Part shown: positions 18,853-28,552 of the stretch, piece by piece | Position numbering within the stretch: position 1 is the stretch's first letter | Layout of the letters: every line of letters starts with the position of its first letter | Assembly: GCF_022479115.1 (NCBI RefSeq) | Contig: NZ_CP092497.1 | Coordinates: forward strand, 2,790,001 to 2,854,000 | Source of the DNA: Amycolatopsis sp. EV170708-02-1 | Lineage (GTDB): Bacteria > Actinomycetota > Actinomycetes > Mycobacteriales > Pseudonocardiaceae | Direction: 5' to 3' | Length of the DNA: 64,000 nt | Notes under the pieces: model-generated | Seen by the model: only the letters and a program-made list of their open reading frames with translations | Told to the model about the DNA's origin: nothing | Databases searched by the model: none | Made by a program: the position numbers and the translations under genes

Positions 18853-20055
18853 TCAGAGCAGGAGGACGTCCACCTCGTCGCCCTGCTCGGCCGAGTCCAC
18901 CTCCTCCGGCAGCACGATCAGGCAGTTCGCCTGCGTGAACGACGCCAGCAGATGCGATCCCGGCCCGCCGCGCGGACCGACGATCCCGGTGACCTCGCCC
19001 TCGGAATGCGTGTAGAAGCCCCGCCGGAACTGGCGCCGTCCGGCGGGGGAGGTCATCGCCTCGGTCAGCCGGGCCCGCACCTTCTGCCGGTCGACCCCGG
19101 TGTGCCCCATCGCCGCGAGCAACGCCGGGCGCAGGAACGCTTCGAAGGACACGAGCACGCTCACCGGATTGCCCGGCAGCGTCACCACCGGCACGCCGTT
19201 CCAGCGTCCGCAGCCCTGCGGGCCGCCCGGCTGCATCGCGACCTTCCGGAACTCCACGCCCTGCCCGGTCAGCGCGTCCTTCACCACTTCGTACGCCCCC
19301 GCGCTCACCCCGCCCGAGGTCACCAGCAGATCGACGTCCGCCAGCCGTGGCTCGATCACCGAGCGGAACTCGTCCACGTCGTCGACCACACTGCGCACCA
19401 CCTCGGCCTCGCAGCCGAGCGCGCGGATCGCGGACGCCAGCATGATGCTGTTCGACTCGTAGATCTGCCCGTGCCGCAACGGTTCCGGCGCGTCGACGAG
19501 TTCGGTCCCGGTGGACACCACGAGCACCTTCAACGGCCGGTACACGGGAACCTCGGCGAGCCCGACGGCCGCCGCGAGACCCAGCTGCGCCGGGCCCAGC
19601 ACCGTCCCCGCGGAAAGCGCCACGGTGCCCTCGACGACGTCTTCGCCCTGACGGCGGATATGCGCACCTGGGACGGCTGTCCTGAGAATCCGGACGTCTG
19701 TCATACCGCCGTCCGTGTGCTCCACCATCACCACCGCGTCGGCGCCGGGCGGCAACGGGGCGCCGGTCATGATCCGGTGCGCGGTGCCCGGCTCCAGCTT
19801 CGTGATGTCGACCCGGCCCGCGGGGATGTCTTCGGCGACCGGCAGCGTCACCGGCGCCGTGCCGGCCGTCGCTATGTCCTCGGCGCGGACGGCGTATCCG
19901 TCCATCGCCGAGTTGTCGAACGGCGGCAGCGAGACCCCCGCGCGCACGTCCTCGGCAAGGACGAGCCCCGCGGCGGAGGCGAGCGGAAGGCGGATGACGG
20001 GGGCGTTTCCGAGCAGGCCGGTGACGGTCTGCCGGTGGGCGTCGACGGAGATCAC
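18853..20055 (-). CDS. moeA: MoeA, molybdopterin molybdenumtransferase
   Basis: A 400-residue enzyme that inserts molybdate into adenylated molybdopterin. Family blocks are LPPFDNSAMDGYAVRAEDI near the N-terminus, KVLVVSTGTELVD, YESNSIMLASAIRALGCE, LLVTSGGVSAGAYEVVKDAL and VVTLPGNPVSVLVSFEAFLRPALL. The GTG at 20055 has GAGGAGG upstream; the frame is open to 20085. It is divergent from the AIM24 genes and converges on the MFS gene. No other molybdenum-cofactor gene is in the window. Confidence 0.95.
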   Translation of the reverse strand: MISVDAHRQTVTGLLGNAPVIRLPLASAAGLVLAEDVRAGVSLPPFDNSAMDGYAVRAEDIATAGTAPVTLPVAEDIPAGRVDITKLEPGTAHRIMTGAPLPPGADAVVMVEHTDGGMTDVRILRTAVPGAHIRRQGEDVVEGTVALSAGTVLGPAQLGLAAAVGLAEVPVYRPLKVLVVSTGTELVDAPEPLRHGQIYESNSIMLASAIRALGCEAEVVRSVVDDVDEFRSVIEPRLADVDLLVTSGGVSAGAYEVVKDALTGQGVEFRKVAMQPGGPQGCGRWNGVPVVTLPGNPVSVLVSFEAFLRPALLAAMGHTGVDRQKVRARLTEAMTSPAGRRQFRRGFYTHSEGEVTGIVGPRGGPGSHLLASFTQANCLIVLPEEVDSAEQGDEVDVLLL

Positions 20056-20128
20056 CGGACCATCCTCCTCGGTCGGGGGTCGCATGCAAGACTCTGCGCG
20101 TCACAACCACCACCGGGGAGAAGAAGAC

Positions 20129-20806
20129 ATGCAGGTTCAGATCCGTCACCAGCCCTCGTTCGCGGTGGCGAGGCTCATGCTCGCCCCGGGTGAGCCGGCG
20201 CAGGTCGAGTCGGGCGCGATGATGGCGACGAGCTACGGCGTGCAGGTCCAGTCCCAGGCGCAGGGCGGGATCATGAAGGGGCTCGGCCGTGCCTTCCTGT
20301 CCGGCGAGTCGTTCTTCATCTCCACCTACACCGCCCCGCAGAACGGCGGCTGGGTCGACGTCGCCGCGAACCTGCCGGGCGACATGCAGATCATCAACCT
20401 CGACGGCCGCACCGGCTGGTGCGTCACCCGCGGTTCGTGGCTCGCGTCGTCGCACGGCGTGCAGACCGAGACCAAATGGGGCGGGCTCAAGAACCTCGTC
20501 GGCGGCGAGGGCGGCTTCCTGACCCACGCGACGGGACAGGGCCCGCTGGTCGTGGCCTGCTACGGCGCGCTGGAGACGGTGACCCTGCAACAGGGCGAGG
20601 TGATCACCATCGACACCGGGCACGTCGTCGCGTTCGCCGACACCCTGCAGTACCAGATCCGCAAGGTCGCCACCGGCGTCATCCAGTCGATGAAGAGCGG
20701 TGAAGGCCTCGTCTTCGACTTCGCCGGGCCTGGCCAGTTGCTCACCCAGACCCGCAACCCGTCGGCACTGTCCGCCTGGGTGATCGCCCAGGTCCCCTCC
20801 CGCTGA
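20129..20806 (+). CDS. AIM24 family protein (first of a tandem pair)
   Basis: A 225-residue all-beta protein of the AIM24/TIGR00266 family. It shows QIRHQPSFAVARLMLAPGEP, VESGAMMATSYGVQVQSQAQ, GESFFISTYTA and the C-terminal KSGEGLVFDFAGPGQLLTQTRNP. Function is poorly known; members include yeast mitochondrial AIM24. GGGGAG precedes the ATG. A diverged paralog follows four bases after the stop, so the two are a transcription unit. A cold-shock gene and a Ser/Thr kinase follow on the same strand. Confidence 0.88.
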   Translation: MQVQIRHQPSFAVARLMLAPGEPAQVESGAMMATSYGVQVQSQAQGGIMKGLGRAFLSGESFFISTYTAPQNGGWVDVAANLPGDMQIINLDGRTGWCVTRGSWLASSHGVQTETKWGGLKNLVGGEGGFLTHATGQGPLVVACYGALETVTLQQGEVITIDTGHVVAFADTLQYQIRKVATGVIQSMKSGEGLVFDFAGPGQLLTQTRNPSALSAWVIAQVPSR

Positions 20807-20810
20807 CCGC

Positions 20811-21434
20811 ATGCGGGTCCAGACGAGGCACACCCCGAACTTCGGGGTCGCACGAGTGCTGTTGTCCCCCGGCGAGGCCGTCCAGGCCGCCGGGGACACC
20901 ATGCTGGCCAGCAGTTTCGGCATCACCGAAACCGTGCCGTCCCGCGGTGGTTCGCGGGCGGGCAAGGCCGCCCCGTCGGTGTTCAACGCGCCGGAGGGCG
21001 GCGGTTGGATCGACTTCGCGCCGCTGGCCGCGGGCGACGTCTACCCGCTGGAGTTCACCGGCGGCGGTGGCTGGTGCGTGAGCCGGGACGCGATCCTCGC
21101 GCGGCCGGCCACCGTCCGGCACGATCCGGGCTGGGCACCGCTGCAGAAGCTCTTCGGCGCCGATTCCGGTTTCCTGGAGCACTACAGCGGAAGCGGCCCG
21201 CTCGTACTGGCCGCGCAGGGCCCGGTCGACGCCTTCGAACTCACCGCGGGCGAACTCGTCACCGTGCGGCCGGACTTCCTGCTGGCCTACCCGGACACCG
21301 TGCAGTGCCGTCTCCGCGCGGTGGACCAGTCCGGCCCGCAGTCGGTCCGCACCGGCGAAGGGCTCGCGCTGGACTTCGCGGGACCAGGACGCGTCCTTGT
21401 GCAAGCGCGCAATAGGCGGCTTTCCCGCGGATGA
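20811..21434 (+). CDS. AIM24 family protein (second of a tandem pair)
   Basis: A 207-residue paralog of the preceding protein: QTRHTPNFGVARVLLSPGEAV, a shorter Gly/Arg-rich region, FNAPEGGGWIDFAPLAAGDVYPLEF, and RTGEGLALDFAGPGRVLVQARN at the C-terminus. It lacks the GESFFISTY block, so the two copies have diverged in the middle. Four bases separate it from the first copy. A hetero-oligomer is possible but not shown. Confidence 0.85.
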   Translation: MRVQTRHTPNFGVARVLLSPGEAVQAAGDTMLASSFGITETVPSRGGSRAGKAAPSVFNAPEGGGWIDFAPLAAGDVYPLEFTGGGGWCVSRDAILARPATVRHDPGWAPLQKLFGADSGFLEHYSGSGPLVLAAQGPVDAFELTAGELVTVRPDFLLAYPDTVQCRLRAVDQSGPQSVRTGEGLALDFAGPGRVLVQARNRRLSRG

Positions 21435-21548
21435 CCTTCGGACGAATTGAGCATTGCCGACGCCGGTAATTCGGGTAGCGTGAACTGCACTCGAAACCGC
21501 CGGCCGGGGCAGAGAAGGCCGACGGATCCTGTGCTGAGGGAGTGCGCC

Positions 21549-21755
21549 GTGGCAGTCGGCACCGTCAAGTGGTTCAACTCGGAAAAGGGCTACGGATTCA
21601 TCGAATCCACCGAAGGGCCCGACGTCTTCGTCCACTACTCGGCCATTCAGGCCGACGGATTCCGGACGCTCGACGAGGGTGATCGCGTGGAATTCGAAGT
21701 CCAGTCCGGCCGCGACGGGCGGAGTCAGGCCGCGGACGTACGCAAGGTCTCGTAA
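21549..21755 (+). CDS. cold-shock protein (CspA family)
   Basis: A 68-residue cold-shock domain protein. RNP1 is KGYGFIES and RNP2 is VFVHYSAI, within [15 protein letters not shown]. It binds single-stranded RNA or DNA and melts structures in mRNA. The GTG start follows GAGGGAG. A 115-base leader after the AIM24 gene could carry the usual csp regulatory 5' region, but no fold is obvious. Confidence 0.96.
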   Translation: MAVGTVKWFNSEKGYGFIESTEGPDVFVHYSAIQADGFRTLDEGDRVEFEVQSGRDGRSQAADVRKVS

Positions 21756-21811
21756 GGGGACTTCGGGCGACCCCCGGCGGCGCCCGGAACTGGCGCGTTA
21801 GGCTTCGCGGC

Positions 21812-23250
21812 GTGACAGGCGATGAGTCGGGGGACCTGACGGGTCGCCGGCTGGGCAACTACCGCATCGACGGCGTGCTCGGCAAGGGCGGCATGAGCGT
21901 GACCTACAAGGCCACGGACGTGCGGCTCGGGCGCAAGGTGGCACTGAAGGTCATCGGTGATCACCTCGGGGCCGACGCCGAATTCCGCGAACGCTTCGTC
22001 GACGAGGCGCGGAACACGTCCGCGATCGACCATGCCAACGTCGTGCCCTTGTACGACTTCGGCGAGCTCGAAGGCATGCTCTACATCGCCATGCGGATGG
22101 TCGACGGCGGCGACCTCGCCGGGCTGATCTCCGGCGGCCCGATCGCGCCCGCCCGCGCGCTGAACATGCTCGACCAGGTCGCCGACGCGCTCGACACCCT
22201 GCACAACCGGGGACTCGTGCACCTCGACGTCAAACCGGCGAACGTCCTGGTCACCAGCAAGGAGACCTCGCGCGAGCACGTCTACGTCGCCGACTTCGGC
22301 CTGACCCGCCGCGGCGCCACCGGGCACCGGACCCGCGGTGGCGACTTCCTCGGCTCGCCGACGTACGCGGCGCCCGAGCACCTGCGCGGCGAGCCGCTCG
22401 ACGGCCGCACCGACCAGTACGCGCTCACCTGCGTCCTCTACGCCTGCCTGACCGGCAGCCCGCCCTTCAAGGGTGACGTGCAGACGGTCATCAAGGGGCA
22501 TCTGAACGGCGAGCCCCCGGCCATCTCGCGGATCGTCGGCCTGCCCGCCGGCATCGACGAGGTCGTCCGGAAGGGAATGGCGAAGAATCCCGCCGATCGC
22601 TACCCCAACTGTGTTGAGATGATCGCGGCCGCCAGGCGCGCGCTCGGCCCGCTCGCGACTTCGAACGAGCCTCCCGGCGCGCCCGGGCAGGCGGCGGCCG
22701 CGACCGTCCAGCAGCAGGCGCCACGGCAGAACACGCCGCCACAGGGAGAGGGGGGCCCCGTGCACCCGTACGGAGGACAGCAGCAGCCCGGCTACGGCCA
22801 GCAGGGACCCGGACCGCAGGGTCCCCGCCGCAGGGCCCGCCGCCCGGTTACGGCCCGCCGCCGCAGCAGGGTGGCTTCCAGCAAGGCGGGTTCCAGCAGG
22901 GGCCGCCCCCGGGTTACGGCCCGCCGCCGCAGCAGCAGGGCTTCCAGCAGGGTGGGTTCCAGCAGGGTCCGCCACCGGGCTACGGGCCGCCGCCGCAGCA
23001 GCAGGGCGGTTTCCAGCAGCAGCCCAAGAAGGGCGGCGGCGCGAAGTGGATCTGGATCATCGTCGGTGCCCTCGTGGTCGCCGGCGCGATCGTCGCCGCC
23101 ATCTTCATCTTCGGTGATTCGAGCGGCGGAAACGGCCCGCAGACCACCGCGCCGAACATCCCGGTCGGCCCCGGCGGCTCCCAGTCGCAGGCTCCCGGCT
23201 CGTCGCTGAAGCCCCCGCCGTCGTCGATCCCCATCAAGCCGAGCAACTGA
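21812..23250 (+). CDS. membrane Ser/Thr protein kinase (PknB-like); single-base frameshift
   Basis: About 479 residues when repaired. The kinase domain (about 17-280) has GKGGMSVTYKATD, VALKVI, the catalytic loop HLDVKPANVLV, DFG in VYVADFGLTRRG and the APE-type SPTYAAPEHLRG. A Gln/Pro/Gly-rich linker follows. At the CCCC run 22823-22826 the frame breaks: as read it becomes Arg/Ser-rich and ends at 23209. Adding one C restores PPPGYGPPPQQ-type repeats, a membrane segment (WIWIIVGALVVAGAIVAAIFIFG) and a short outer tail ending at 23250. No PASTA domain is present, so it differs from PknB itself. Confidence 0.87.
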
Positions 23251-23275
23251 CGAGCTGAGCCGAAGGGCGCTTTCA

Positions 23276-23320
23276 CCGCATGAGACGTGGCGAAAGCGTC
23301 CTTCGCCGCGTCTTATGCGG
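23276..23320. repeat. 19-bp imperfect inverted repeat after the kinase gene
   Basis: Arms at 23276-23294 and 23302-23320 match in 17 of 19 positions around AGCGTCC. Bases 23292-23312 recur exactly, inverted, at 157-177. The gap 23251-23587 holds only this repeat and the CIRCE/groEL promoter region. Confidence 0.7.
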
Positions 23321-23362
23321 GCATGGTCCCCTTCGGCCACGCCACCGCGCTGACCTGCGGTT

Positions 23363-23389
23363 CTTGCACTCTCCCCTGGGGAGTGCTAA
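23363..23389. promoter_or_regulatory. CIRCE element 1 (HrcA operator)
   Basis: CTTGCACTC, nine bases, GAGTGCTAA: the right half is the exact consensus and the left differs at two or three positions. TTGCAC within it may also serve as the -35 region of the groEL promoter. HrcA repression relieved by heat is the known mode for this site. Confidence 0.92.
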
Positions 23390-23397
23390 ACACGACA

Positions 23398-23422
23398 TTG
23401 GCACTCGACGCCGTCGAGTGCC
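23398..23422. promoter_or_regulatory. CIRCE-like element 2 (HrcA operator)
   Basis: TTGGCACTC, nine bases, GAGTGCC: the two GCACTC/GAGTGC halves are perfect inverted repeats with the standard spacing. It begins nine bases after the first element, giving a double operator upstream of groEL. Confidence 0.85.
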
Positions 23423-23467
23423 AGGCAGAGCGGTCACCGACCGCTCGCCTGAAGGTCGGGACGGTGA

Positions 23468-25216
<1,749 letters not shown>

Positions 25217-25239
25217 GTTCGAGCCTGTAGCACCACCGG

Positions 25240-25275
25240 AAAGCCCGGACGCGCCTCGCGCGTCCGGGCTTTTCC
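25240..25275 (+). terminator. groEL rho-independent terminator
   Basis: AAAGCCCGGACGCG and CGCGTCCGGGCTTT (25240-25253 and 25259-25272) pair perfectly around CCTCG and are followed by a T run. It begins 24 bases after the groEL stop. Confidence 0.9.
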
Positions 25276-25359
25276 TTTGCCGTTGGCGGCGGTGGCGTTT
25301 CCGGTCGAGGTGGTCGTGCTCGGCAGCGGTGCTTCGGGCGCGTTTGTGACGTGGCACCG

Positions 25360-25470
25360 AACTCGCGTGATCGAAGCCGTAACTCGCGTGATCAGCGGCG
25401 TAACACCCGAGTGCCGCGTCCAATCACGCGAGTTACGCGCCTGATCACGCGAGTTACGCCTTCGATCACG
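25360..25470. repeat. nested direct and inverted repeats of AACTCGCGTGATC
   Basis: The 13-base unit occurs forward at 25360 and 25381 and in reverse complement near 25422 and 25443, with a partial copy at 25464. The halves form a long hairpin (about 25365-25400 against 25434-25470) with few mismatches. It fills most of the gap 25217-25525 between groEL and the convergent gene at 25526; the rest of that gap is the groEL terminator and AT-poor sequence with no gene. Confidence 0.85.
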
Positions 25471-25525
25471 CCGCGCCTGTGTTCCCAGTCCCTCAAGGAG
25501 GCCTTCACGGACTTCGGACCAGTCG

Positions 25526-27220
25526 CTACGACTGCCCGTCCACCGCGTACTTGCCGCCTTGCTTCCGACGGTCCGTCTCGTACGGATTCGTGGAGTTCGG
25601 CTCCGCGGGCTTCCTCGGTTCGAGGCCCGTCCGGTCGGTGCCGCCCGCCTCCTTGCCCGGGTTTTCCCTTTCGACCGTCTCGGGGTTGGGGTCGATCTTC
25701 ACCCGGTCCTTGTTGGCGCTTTCCCAGGCGTCGAACAGCTTCCGGAGGTCGTCCGAGAGTTCGCCGTCGACTCTCGCGTAGGCCTCGGCCGCCTTCCTGA
25801 GCTGCTCACCGGCGACGAGGAACCGAGCACAGCTCGTCCTCATGAACTGCTCGACGGCGTCACGGATCTCCAAAGTCGTGTCGTCGCCCGTGCACGTCTG
25901 CTCGTCTCGGCCCGCGAGGTGCCGGTCGGCGCCGTCGGCCTCGGCCAAGATCCGCAGTTGTGCCGAATAGGCTTCGGCGGCTTCGAAGCAGGTCTGCGCC
26001 ACACGCAGCAAGAAGTGGACCTCGACCCTGATCCCCTTGTACTTCGCGCGGTCGGTCTGGTTCGGCAGCGTGTTCGCGGTGAGGTCGTAGAGCTCCAGCT
26101 CGTAGCTGTGCACCCCCGCGATCGCCTTCTGCAGGGCCAGCACGTTCGTGCCGAAGTCGGCTTCGAGACCGGACAAGGCGTTGTGCTCGTCTTGGATCGA
26201 GGTGGTGAGCTTCTGCAGGATGTCCTGGAGGGACATGGCGTCCTGTTCGACGGTGAGTCCCTTGATGATCCCGCCGGCGAAAACGGCCAGATCGAGGACG
26301 GCGCCGACCGGGCCGAGGACCTTCCCGCCCGCCTCGTCGACGGTCTTCACGACCTTGCTGAGTTTCGCTCCCGCGGACAGCAGATTGGTCGCGATCCCGT
26401 GGAGCGTTTTCGCCCCGTCGACCTTCTCCAGGATCGCGTCCGCGGTGAAGACCTTGAGGGTGACCTTTTCGTCCAGCTTCTTGGTGGCCCAGTTGAGCCG
26501 TTTGACGATGTTGAGCCGGGTCGCCTGGATCGTCGCGGCGCGGGCGGAGTAGAGCGTGGACAGGCTGGCGAGGATGAGCGACTGGTGCGCCATGGTCGGC
26601 GCGATCGACGCGAAGAACCCTTCACGGAAGGCCTTGGCGGCGAGTCCGGTCCACTCGATGAACCATTCCTCGTTCGCGCTGGTCGTACCGGCCAGCCATT
26701 CGACGTTCCGGACGACCGTGCCCTGGCCGAGAAGTTCGGCCACCCGCCCGTTCTTGTCCTGGAAGCCGAGGTTGCCGGCGACGTTCAGGAACGTGTTGTG
26801 GGCGGCCTCCAGCTTCGCGAGGTCGGGCCCTTCCAGCTGCGGGACGAACTTGGCGACCTCCTGCCGCCGGTTCCAGGCCAGCCGCTCGATCTGCGCCAGG
26901 TTCCGTTCGACATGGCACTCGACGTACTTCTGGGTCTGCGGGTTCCAGCCGTCGCAGTGGACGTCCTTGTAGTGGCCGTGCCTGCCGTCCATGACCCAGG
27001 TGAGGTATCCGCAGAAGTCGTCGGCGCCCGAGAGGTGGCCGTAGGATTCGGCGGGCCACTGCCAGGCCCAGGGCTCCGTGGAGCACGGGACGGCGGTCGA
27101 AAGCCCCGTCATGGCGTCGACGGCGTCTTCCATCCAGCGCTTGGTGAGCGCCTCGCAGAAGTCGTCCAGCGCGCCTTCGAGCATTCGCTTGTACTCGCTG
27201 AGGCTCAGATACCCGGCCAT
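25526..27220 (-). CDS. large helical protein of unknown function with a possible type VII secretion motif
   Basis: A 564-residue protein I do not recognise as a named family. It is mostly predicted helix: an N-terminal part with Trp and Cys (TEPWAWQWPAESYGHLSGADDF), a long central helical region, a hydrophobic stretch (GPVGAVLDLAVFAGGIIKGLTV, about 320-340) and a C-terminal helical pair with AGEQLRKAAEAYARVDGELSDDL. YARVD matches the YxxxD/E secretion signal of type VII (ESX) substrates and lies after a helix as in EspC-like domains. The last 50 residues are hydrophilic and disordered (Pro, Glu, Asn rich). It stands alone, convergent with groEL and downstream of a terminator. The secretion idea is inference. 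Confidence 0.6.
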   Translation of the reverse strand: MAGYLSLSEYKRMLEGALDDFCEALTKRWMEDAVDAMTGLSTAVPCSTEPWAWQWPAESYGHLSGADDFCGYLTWVMDGRHGHYKDVHCDGWNPQTQKYVECHVERNLAQIERLAWNRRQEVAKFVPQLEGPDLAKLEAAHNTFLNVAGNLGFQDKNGRVAELLGQGTVVRNVEWLAGTTSANEEWFIEWTGLAAKAFREGFFASIAPTMAHQSLILASLSTLYSARAATIQATRLNIVKRLNWATKKLDEKVTLKVFTADAILEKVDGAKTLHGIATNLLSAGAKLSKVVKTVDEAGGKVLGPVGAVLDLAVFAGGIIKGLTVEQDAMSLQDILQKLTTSIQDEHNALSGLEADFGTNVLALQKAIAGVHSYELELYDLTANTLPNQTDRAKYKGIRVEVHFLLRVAQTCFEAAEAYSAQLRILAEADGADRHLAGRDEQTCTGDDTTLEIRDAVEQFMRTSCARFLVAGEQLRKAAEAYARVDGELSDDLRKLFDAWESANKDRVKIDPNPETVERENPGKEAGGTDRTGLEPRKPAEPNSTNPYETDRRKQGGKYAVDGQS

Positions 27221-27303
27221 GGAGGCCCCCGCTTCCCACTCCCTGTGACAAAGTCAGGGGAAGTGTAACGGGGTGGCCGTGATCCCGCGTCCGAAAAGCG
27301 GAA

Positions 27304-27335
27304 AAGGGCCCGGACATCCCCATGTCCGGGCCCTT
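27304..27335 (-). terminator. terminator hairpin after the PspC gene
   Basis: AAGGGCCCGGACAT and ATGTCCGGGCCCTT pair perfectly around CCCC. On the minus strand a T run (TTTT) follows, so it ends the PspC transcript before the 27220 gene. A second inverted repeat, GGATCGCGTT/AACGCGATCC, lies at 27359-27388. Confidence 0.85.
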
Positions 27336-27427
27336 CTTCATCCCCCTGGTCCCCAGGCGGATCGCGTTTAGCGGGCTGAACGCGATCCGGCGGACGCCAC
27401 GCCCCCTGCGCGCGGCGTCCGCCCCGA

Positions 27428-27652
27428 TCAGGATTCGCCCGGCTGTTCCGGAGTCAGCAGCCACGCGGCGGCGTAGAGCGGGATCGCGAAACCGGCGGTG
27501 AAGAAGACGCCGGCCACGAGGGCGATGCGCAGGATCGCGGCGTCGACGCCGAGGTAGGCGGCCCAGCCGCCGGCGACGCCCGCGAGCATCTTGTCGGTGC
27601 GGCTGCGGTAGAGCTTCTTGGTGGCCTGGGGGGTGTACACGCTGTTCGTCAT
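27428..27652 (-). CDS. PspC domain small membrane protein
   Basis: A 74-residue protein with the PspC pattern: KKLYRSRTDKMLAGVAGGWAAYLGVDAAILRIAL followed by a membrane segment FFTAGFAIPLYAAAWLL. Related proteins sense or respond to envelope stress, often with toxin- or antitoxin-like sensor kinases, none of which is adjacent here. The ATG at 27652 opens TNSVYTPQ. It is divergent from the nucleotidyltransferase gene at 27770. Confidence 0.9.
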   Translation of the reverse strand: MTNSVYTPQATKKLYRSRTDKMLAGVAGGWAAYLGVDAAILRIALVAGVFFTAGFAIPLYAAAWLLTPEQPGES

Positions 27653-27769
27653 GGCTCCATGTTCGCGCCGGAACGACCCCCGGCACATCGGGGACCGGCC
27701 CCGACCCGACCCTGGAATCCGACCCTGAGGGGCCGGAAAACCGGATGCCCGGCGCCCCCGCCCGCGGGT

Positions 27770-28552
27770 ATGACTTGTCCGGTGAAACACGACAGCCCCG
27801 CGTTCGCCGCCATCGCCGAGCAGGGCACGATCCTGCGCTGCCAGGTCGGGTCCGGGCTGCACGGCACCGCCGTGTCCGGCCAGGACGACCGGGACGAGCT
27901 CGGCATCTGCGTCGAGCCGCCGGACCACGTCATCGGCCTGAAGCGGTTCGAGCAGTACATCTTCCGCACGCAGCCCGAGGGCGTCCGATCCGGCCCCGGC
28001 GACCTCGATCTGACCGTCTATTCGCTGCGCAAGTGGCTGCGGCTCGCGCTCAGCGGGAACCCGACCGTCCTGCTGCCGTTGTTCGTACCCGAGTCCGAGA
28101 TCGTGGTGATCGACGAGCTCGGCGCCGAACTGCGCGAGCACGCGCACCGGATCGTCTCGCGCCGGGCCGGGCTGCGGTTCCTCGGCTACTCCCGTGCCCA
28201 GCGCGAACGGATGCTCGGGCTGCGGGGCAAGGCGGGAAGGCCGGAGCTGATCGAGAAATACGGCTTCGACACGAAGTTCGCCATGCACATGGTGCGGCTC
28301 GGCGTGCAGGGCGTGGAGCTGCTGGAGACCGGCCGGATCACGTTGCCGGTCCCCGAGCCGTGGCTCGGCTGGCTCCGGGATCTGAGGCAGGGCAAGAAAA
28401 CCCGCGAGGAAGCGCTGGAAGCGGCCGAGTCGTTGGAGCACCGTCTCGACGAGCTGGTGCGCGGGGCGTCGCCGCTGCCGGAGGAGCCGGACGCCGATTG
28501 GGCCGACGCTTGGCTGGTGCGGGCTTACCTCAAGGCGTGGAAGATGCCTTGA
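27770..28552 (+). CDS. nucleotidyltransferase superfamily protein (RlaP-like, COG3541)
   Basis: A 260-residue protein of the DNA polymerase beta-like nucleotidyltransferase superfamily. VGSGLHGTAVSGQDDRDELG gives the GS motif with a nearby Asp pair, and GDLDLTVYSLRKWLRLALSGNPTVLLPLF is the conserved helper region. Its targets are unknown; related proteins occur beside RNA ligases, but no ligase is near. The start could be this ATG or the GTG at 27782. It overlaps the start of the following gene by one base. Confidence 0.7.
   Translation: MTCPVKHDSPAFAAIAEQGTILRCQVGSGLHGTAVSGQDDRDELGICVEPPDHVIGLKRFEQYIFRTQPEGVRSGPGDLDLTVYSLRKWLRLALSGNPTVLLPLFVPESEIVVIDELGAELREHAHRIVSRRAGLRFLGYSRAQRERMLGLRGKAGRPELIEKYGFDTKFAMHMVRLGVQGVELLETGRITLPVPEPWLGWLRDLRQGKKTREEALEAAESLEHRLDELVRGASPLPEEPDADWADAWLVRAYLKAWKMP

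Noticed and set aside
25360..25470. CRISPR array
   Set aside because: Repeats are in both orientations, only a few copies occur, spacers are uneven and no cas gene is near.
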